DNA from: Aricia agestis
Lineage: Eukaryota; Arthropoda; Insecta; Lepidoptera; Lycaenidae
DNA: 64,000 nt
Assembly: GCF_905147365.1 (NCBI RefSeq)
Contig: NC_056408.1
Coordinates: forward strand, 3,782,001-3,846,000
Direction: 5' to 3'
Shown one piece after another: positions 21,601 to 30,600 of the stretch. A model generated the notes under the pieces. That model made no database searches and had not been told where the DNA came from. It saw only the letters and a list, made by a program, of their open reading frames with translations. The stretch's first letter is position 1, and every line of letters starts with the position of its first letter. Made by a program: the position numbers and the translations under genes.

Positions 21601-24600
21601 CCGCGGCCCACAAGGTTACAGACGGCGCACAGTGGTCTGAAATCGCTAAATAGTGGACATTCGCAAAAAAGATCGATTTTGATGTGGAAAAAAATATCAT
21701 CCGATAGATTTTAAGAGGAGTAACAATAACTCACTATTAAGTTTTTTATAAAAATGTATATTTAAGGTGAAAAAAAAATAATTACGAAAATGTTGTATGG
21801 GAAAGAATCTATAAATAGATTTTTTGCAAAAACTACTAAGTCATTCTGGTTCATTTTTGCAACAAGTAAAGTTCTAGTGGTATATAAGGTTTAGAAAAAA
21901 AATTACGAAAATTTACGTGCAGCCTTTTGCAGTAGAGGGGTTCAAAATTTTGAAATAATTTTACTAACTTTTTAGGTGTGGAAAAAATACTATTCGAAAG
22001 ATTTCTTAAAGAGTAACAATAAATCCTTATTAAGTTTTTTATAAATATGTATTTTTTAAGGTGAAAAAAAATAATTACGAAAATTGTATGGGTATAATAT
22101 ATACAAAACGAGTCCTTAAAAAGTAACAATACTTATTTGTATTTACAGACATGGATAGCAAAAACAAAATTAAACTAAAATTAACTACTGACTAAACTAT
22201 TGTAATTATAATAAAATAAAAATTGTTACACACACTAATAACTCAAACAATTTCAAATGAAACTTATAAATATACAATAATAAATAATAATCAATTAAAC
22301 CAACGCGCTTTACAAACATAGTGGATCTCCAATGCTATCATCGCCTTGTAATGACACAACTTCACTTTCTTCATAAAACTTAATTTTTGTACAAAACTTA
22401 CAAAGGATTTATTGTTACTCTTTAGGAAACCTATCAAATTGTATTTTTTTCCACACCTAAAAGGTTAGTAAAATCTTTTCAAAATTTTGAATCTACTGCA
22501 AAAGGCTGCACGTAAATTTTCGTAATTTTTTTTCTAAACCTTATATACCACTAGAACTTTACTTGTTTAAAAAATGAACCAGAATGACTTAGTAGTTTTT
22601 GCAAAAAATCTATTTATAGATTCTTTCGCATACAACATTTTTGTAATTATTTTTTTTCACCTTAAATATACATTTTTATATAAAAAGGATTTATTGTTAC
22701 TCCTCTTAAAATCCATCGGATGGTATTTTTTTCCACACCAAAATCGAACTTTTTTGCGAATGTCCACTATTTAGCGATTTCGGACCACTGTGCGGCGGGC
22801 CGCGTGTTGGCCACCCTTGCAGTCTATATCAAAGCATAATATTTTGACAATGAAGTTCTTACGTTGTCTTTGTCTAACAACTAGCTGACAGACGGACACC
22901 ACTTTCTCATTTATGATATTGGTATAGACTTACATGGTAGTTTGACAACCTCTTCATAGGTGACCACATCTAATTGATCAAACACAGCGTTGTGCTTCGC
23001 CAAATATTTGTCTTTGGACTGTTTCTTCTTGCGTCCGAAAATAGAGCAGTTGACTGTAACAAATTACATGACACATTAGTTAGTGGTAGAAAAGAAAGTG
23101 AAAAATAAAGCGAGTAATTAATTTGTTTATTAAATTATGCAAACGCAGTCTTCTACGTTTTATAACATTTGAATTATTAAATGTTAAAAAATGACACTTA
23201 AAGCATGCTCTTAATTTCTATCTATACTTTTGAGTTATATTTAAGTATATTTGTTATTAATTTAATTGTTATTTGTAAGTTGTAACATTTACAAATAATA
23301 AAAAGCTGAAATCTAATTACTTAAATAAAAAAAAGTGTATAATATTTTTTTCTAATTTTACTACATCGATGTCTAGAACATTATAATATTTCAATGATTT
23401 TTATTCACAAGTTTGGATTGCTAATAACTAAAGTAAGGTTCACAAAATTAACAATTTAAACTTATCAGGAAAAATTAGCGCTACGTTGTCTAGTGTCGAC
23501 CTACTGAGCTATAGTAAAGATGGGAGCAGACATTTAAGTATATCGGTATACCACTTGCACATATTAAAGATCGGCGAAACTAGAGGGGGCCATCGGCGTA
23601 TAACATGTACTATTAGTGAAGTTGATTCCTAGGCAGATGGGGGACCTACGTAGTCGCGTTACGTCAAACCCAGCCGACAGATCACAATTAACATTGAATT
23701 GACATGACCCGATCAAATAACGTAGGTCCGTCAACTGCCTAGGAATCAATTTCCTCGATGGTACAATATCTCCCAATAAAGTGTCATCATCTAATCGCGA
23801 TTATGAATAATCCGAAACGAAATTATTATCCGTCCAATCATGATCTACCAATGCCTTCGTTTCACGCGCCTTTCCCTTCCATTTTAGCCAAAATTTAAAA
23901 TTATTCGCAGCCTTGTAAAGGGCTGTCCTTGACCATCCTCATGTATTCGACAAGGACAGCTATATCTCGTGGTACACCCATATTTACCTGTGTTCTCGCA
24001 GCCGTCCGTATGAGACACGCAGCCCTCCGCTCCTAGCCGCACAACATTACAACAGACATGCACTCACAATAGGTACTACGTCGGGGCACACGGGGAAATG
24101 CTTACACACTTTGGCAAAGTCAGGAACAGTTGATTCTCAAACGGACAGGTTTTTTAGCAGATCAAATAGAGGGTTATGGTAAGCGATTACAACATACTTT
24201 GGCAAGGTCAGATACCTACAGTTGATACTCAAATGGACAGAGATTTTCTTAGCGGATCAAATAGAGGGGTTGATGGTAAACGATTACCGTATCCCGGGAT
24301 TCTAACTTCTAAGGACAACACCGGATGAGTCAGAAGTGGATAGATGATCTGATGTTGGTTACAAAATTGAAAATGGGCATAGAAAAGGGACAAACAGTCT
24401 GGTTACTAAAAGATTGCGTCTTTAACCCATCAAGCTCCATAAGCTCACCGGTGAGCGAGACACAATAGATTTCCAAGAATCCACGATCGAATGATTAAAG
24501 AGTCTGTCTGTATTTCGTGTCAATAGACGCTATCTCGAGATCTTCCGAGAGTCGGCTTCTTGTCTATTGGCACCAAGATTTGCCGCTCATCATCAATGAT

Positions 24601-27600
24601 GTGCGTTTACCCACATCCCATCATGATGATGCTAATGCGAAATTCAAAATAACATGACATGGTACAAATTAACAGATCTTAGCGCCTTAGTAATAAGCAA
24701 GTCTATGAAGCACCATCTACACTAAAGTAGAAGGCTCCCTTTGTATTACCGATCTTAAATATTCAATCGAATATTTAAGATTTAACATTTCCTACAAGTA
24801 TTTCCGTTCATTTAAATTTTAAGGTAATATTAAATTGAAATCTCGAGACATTACAATAGTTAGCATAGAACAGGAAATCGAATTCTATTCCCTTGAAATA
24901 TTTTATAATAATCCTCTTTGAGAACAGTTCTGGTAAAGGAATTGAACCAATAATTGGAATTTCTCGCACGGGATCATTGCTACAACGAGGTAACGATTGT
25001 ACCTTATTTCATCGAAGGTATTATTTTAATAAAAACCTTTAGCATAAAATGGCTTGGTACAGTTCCTATAATAATATAATATCAATGGACGCTTCACACC
25101 ACGTCAGTCTGGCCCCGTGCTAAGTACCTTAGGGTAAGGACTTGTGTTACAGGTACCAGATAACGGAAATATTATATTTAATACTTTTATACTACACATA
25201 TATTTAAGATTTTTATTATATCATACATATATTTAATACACATCCAGACCCGGGAACATTGAAAACTTTTTTGTTCCGTCGGCGGGATTCGAACCCGCGA
25301 CCCCTGGCTTGAGCTACCAACGCGCTCACCACTGAGCCACATAGGTCGTCCATATATAAAGCTTCATGGCCTACGAGTAGAAGGCTTCGTAGCTCATGAG
25401 TCATGACGCTAAAATATATTATTAGTACTTAGTAACTATTATCACAGAATAGATAAGTATTATGAAGAGGTAAAAGACAGGTACAAGTATTATCAAGATT
25501 TCCAAGAACCTCAATTCATTGTTCAATATAATGCAGTACAAAATTTCGCAATAATTAATATTTTTTTCAAAATGTATGAATTTCACCCAAGTAGGTACGT
25601 AAGTAGTAATTTTATACGTAAAGAAGTTAAAAGTGAATAAGCATTTCCCTACGTTATCTTACACTATATTATCCGTACCATGAGATTCAAGGGACTTTAT
25701 GGTAATGGTGTCAAATTGGCTATGAGGTCAAGCAAAGATCACTTGCCAACTCAATATGGGGTCATCCATAAACTACGTCACCCCGTTTTTCACCCCTTAG
25801 AAAGTGCGACAAAATTGAACCGCCTCTTATGCATATTTAGAAGTAAAAAAAAAAACTTTTATTTTTCGCCATTTCACACGCAACAGGACTGACACATGTT
25901 GCATTAAATGGCAAAAATAAAAACCACAAATACATTATACATTTTCGTTGCTAGTAGTAGCAGTATCTCAATTTTTTTCATAATTTGTGACGTAATTTTT
26001 GGACAGCTTCCAATCATGAGAGATAGTTGGTCAGACATTTAGTTGTTTCACCATGCACACACAGGGAAATAATTAACGGTCAAGAGTCAATGACTTAGTG
26101 GATATTTCATTGTTCTATGTAGTAATAAAAATTTACATACCAACTATAGTTTTCCAATGGTTAATATGAAAAAAAAAGGCCATTTATAAATGAGTTCATA
26201 TAAAAGACAATAAAACCTTCTGCTAAGAGTCAACATAAAAAAGATGATGATAAAATAATTCCCCAACCACATAGCGCTCGAAAGATTAAATTTTAAAACA
26301 AAAACGAAATTGTAGATAAAATAAAAATGAATTTAGGATTTAATTTAAAAGGAAAACAGCGAAATAATAAGGACCTAAAACAATATTATACTAAATACAC
26401 ATAATGCGTAGCGAGTGCTGATAAATTTATGATTCTAATAATTTCTAACGGTGGAACACATCTGGCTCGAATAGCGAGAATAATCCCAGCAACAATAAAC
26501 GAAAACTGAATACAAGTTTATTTTATTATTAAAAAACAAAATTTTGGAAACGAGAGTTTACAATTTCAAACCCCAATTACAATTACAGCCATACTGTATC
26601 CAGATTTTCGTCAAAATCCAAAAAATAATTCTAAAGATAATTCTCTTCAAAAAAGATCATACAGGCTTTCTTTTGAGCAAAAATTCAATCGGCAGAATGA
26701 CCACCGGGGGCTAAAATGATCGCTTTGGAGAATCATAATGATTCATTTTTTTTTAATCACAAAATGGACACTCGGCTTGCAATTCATGTCTAGTAATTCA
26801 TACTAATTTGACGTTTTGACGATTAAGTTTCTGAATTGATTTTAGAGGAATTGCAAAATGCGACCATTTTAGTCCCGCAGGTTCCAATTGGATCGTCTCT
26901 ACATTTAGCCACACTGTGATGAGTGACTGCTTATAGTCTGTGTTATAACTTATAACACAGTAGCGAACGCCAGCATTACTGGATTAATCAGATCACACTG
27001 TGTCAATGTAAACATGACCAGAGTCCAACAACTGTCAGCATGTAAACACGCGTCATTCGTCAAACTAGTTCATTCAGTAGGTACCTGACGCTCGTTACTG
27101 TAATGTAAATCTGCACTCAGAGAGATTTGATGGTAACTTAACTTTCATTAATGAACATTTGACACATACTCCATACATTTTCTATTAGTTTTAACTAAAG
27201 TTAATTGAAAATTAAGTTAGTTGGTCGCTGATAAGCATTTGTGTATTAAAGTGCATACGTAATACACATAAGCATACGTGGGAGAGCCATGCTTCGGCAC
27301 GAATGGGCCGGCTCGACCAGAGAAATACCAAGTATTATAATGGTGCCTTCTCACGGCGCGTATTATCGAAAGCCGCGCCGCGCCCGCTCGAGCCACGCGC
27401 CGTGTGAAGGGGGGGCTCGGGCTGGCTCGAGCAGGCGCGTTTAAGAGGATACACCAGGGGCTAGAGAAATGAAAAAAAAGTACGTGTAATATCTATAGCT
27501 GTCTCCCTTACCTCAAGCCTATACCGCAGAACACGATAGAGACAACTGCAGAAAATCAACGATTCGTTGTCCCCGATTCCTTCTCCAAAACTTAACCGAT

Positions 27601-30600
27601 TTAAGTACTTATTTCATTAAACATTAAAGAAAGGCTTGAGCTGTGTCCCTATGTTTTACTTTTTCTTGAAAAACTTAGCCAAATCTGTTTTCTGGATGTT
27701 TGAACACAGCGGAAAATCTGGCCATATTTTTGGGTTTTTGAACGTTCATATCTTATTTAATAATTAAATTGTGAAAAAAAAGAAAACATAGGGACATTGT
27801 ACTAGTGGCCGTAGATATTCAGGAAAAAAATTATAACTCTACTAGTATTATCCAGGGAGGAAACAGGGGACAAAGTTTGTATGGAAAAAAGGGCGGTGTG
27901 GACTCCTCTTAATATCACGCGCCAGCTCGAGCCACGCGCCTGAAGAAAGTGGTGGCGTGGTTGCGTTCTCACGGCGCGTGCTACTACAAGCCGCGCCGCG
28001 CCCGCTCGAGCCACACGCCGTGTGAAGGGGTGGCGCGGCGCGGCTCGGGCAGGCGCGTCCCGATCCGATTAAAGTCGGTAACTTCAAAGGCGCGGCTTGA
28101 GCAAACAGGCGAGCACGAGCCACCCCTTCTCACGGCGCGTGATATCACAAGCCGCGCCACGCCGACAAAAATTCAAGTAAAATGAAACTTTATTAACACG
28201 ATAATAGATAATATCATTTTGCTCTAAGTCACTTCGTTAAATAAGTAAATTTTAATGATATGCAACTTTATTCACTAGGCAACTAGGTTGCATTTCAATC
28301 TATGCCGCTAATTTTATTAAATTAAGTGTAATTCATTTATTTGATAACAGATGCCGCTGCTTGGCGGCTACATCGCGCTATAGCTAGCACGAAGATATTT
28401 GTTATAGGTATAAGGTGATTAACTAGTATGTAAATATTTCCATTCTCTCTCACTCTTGGTGTTGTAGAATTATCATGCCAGAGCGATTTTAGTCCCAGGG
28501 TAGCCGTACAGACGGATTTCGTGATGTTGTTGCCGAACAGAAGCGTCATTCTTCCACCAGTACCAGAGTTATTAAAGTAATAAAGGAATTAAACTTACTA
28601 TAATAAAATTAGCGGCATAGATTGAAATGCAACCTAGTTGCTTAGTAAATAAAGTTGCATTTCATTAAAATTTACTTATTTAACGTAGTGACTTAGAGCA
28701 AAATAATATCTATTAGCGTGTTAATAAAGTTTAATTTTACTTGAATGTTTGTCAGCGTGGCGCGGCTTGTGATATAACGCGCCGTGAGAAGGGGTGGCTC
28801 GTGCTCGCTCGTAATAGCTGGCTCGGCGCGGCGCGGCGCGGCTTGTGATATCACACGCCGTGAGAAACCAGCCTTAGATTAACATTCATTTTCACGAATT
28901 TTTTCAATTGAATTTTATGCATCAAACATTGTTTGACGTATGTGTCTATAATTTTTAAGTAGTAAACTTTGACATAAGTACGTATCTACTATCTATCAAA
29001 ATATAACAAATGGAAGAAACAACCAGTCTTCTCTTCTAATGTGCGCTTTTATAATTATTATTCTGGACGTCACGTTATTGTGAACGCTAACTATCAAACA
29101 CAAATCTTCTAAAACAGTTCTTTTGTAACTAACAAAACAACGAGAAGTCAAAATTCAGGACCTAGTTAAAAATCACAGTGAAGTTGCTTAGGCCAGTCTG
29201 CCTATCATACGCCAACGAGATATCTCACTCTACATGTTTTCTCGATGTTTGATGGTTTGTCTCTTCATCTCTATTGACCCTAGCATGACAAACATTTTTT
29301 CTCGCGTAGATCTATCATCGAAATAACAGATTTTTATAGTTTTGTCGAGATTTTGATATTATGAGACGAGTAGTTTTTAATTATCTCGAGAGTGTGATAT
29401 CTCGTTGGCGTATGCTAGGCAGGCAGCTCCTCTTTGTTTTTACTCCGTCCGTGTCAGTTGGCGCTTCGAATAAGACGTTTTTATGCTCAAGTGCAATCTC
29501 GTCAAACTCGCGAGATCTCGCCGTTTTTTCGTCCGAGATCAATCTCGCTAAAAAAGGCCGCGATCTCGCGAGAACGAGATTGCATTCCCTAGTTCTGATG
29601 CTGAGAGTGTAGATGGAAGACGGAAGTTGCTTTCCATCAGGTGACCCGTTTGCTCGTTTGCCCCCTTATTTCATAAAAAAATTATTAACCCGCATTTTTT
29701 TGTTGAATTATGAATGGAGTCTTGTTCTAAATGATCAAAAGAACATGACTGCATTTATAACTTCACTAGCTATTTGACCGAGCTTTGCTCGGTATTCGAT
29801 AAAACACGAATAAAATGACATTTTCTAAAAATGATTCCTAGCTAGATCGATTTATCGCCCCCGAAACCCCTTATATACTAAATTTCATGAAAATCGTTGG
29901 AGCCGATTCCGAGATTCCAATTATATAAGTATATACATATTTATATACAAGAATTGCTCGTTTAAAGATATAAGATATGTAATTTTTTGTGGGACGATAC
30001 ACTACATGCTCAACAGCGTCCAAATTTCTTTGAGTGCGGCTCATCCGTTTATTTACATTTATTTATACACAATAATTACCTTGATCGGTGTTAGATTTCT
30101 CAGCAGCTGCACACGCTGCGCGCCACTCCTGTAGCTCTGGGCTCGGGATAAGTCCGGCCGAACCGCCTGATGCGTCCTTACGAGCTTGCCACCAGTGGGA
30201 ATCGTCCTTGCTGATGATCTAGAAATTTCCAAGAAGCTTCAAGAAAGTCTTCTTAAGAGGTATCTCTCTGTATTACGACTGATTTGCTTAGTTATTGTAA
30301 CGCCCGCGCCATTAAAATGTCGTGAAGGTTATTGATATACAGTGTGTAACAAAAATAAGTGATAATACTTGAGGGTGTGTACGTGTTCCTTGTAGAGAGT
30401 TCACTGTGAAAGTAGCAGTACTGAAAGACGAATTTTTTTTTTCACTTTTGTATGGGTAAGGGCCCGAGCTTCACGAGTTTCCCCATACAAAAGTGAAAAA
30501 AAATTTTGGACTTTCAGCGCTGCTACTTTCACAGTGAACTCTCTACAAGGAACACGTACACACCCTAAAATATTATCACTTATTTTTGTTACACCCTGTA

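Larger units (their letters stand above)
27342..28872. mobile_element. Nested GC-rich TIR element cluster
   Basis: The ends GGTGCCTTCTCACGGCGCG and, on the opposite strand, GGCTGGTTTCTCACGGCGTG bracket the block. Internal copies of TTCTCACGGCGCGTG occur at about 27966 and 28127. Between them lie CGCGCC/GGCGCG-rich stretches, a TTAA-flanked MITE (27445-27908) and a foldback (28109-28808). The GC content is strikingly unlike the surrounding intron. Confidence 0.6.

Noticed and set aside
25284..25340. tRNA gene candidate with A and B boxes
   Set aside because: The tRNA-like head continues into a SINE body and no full cloverleaf is evident.
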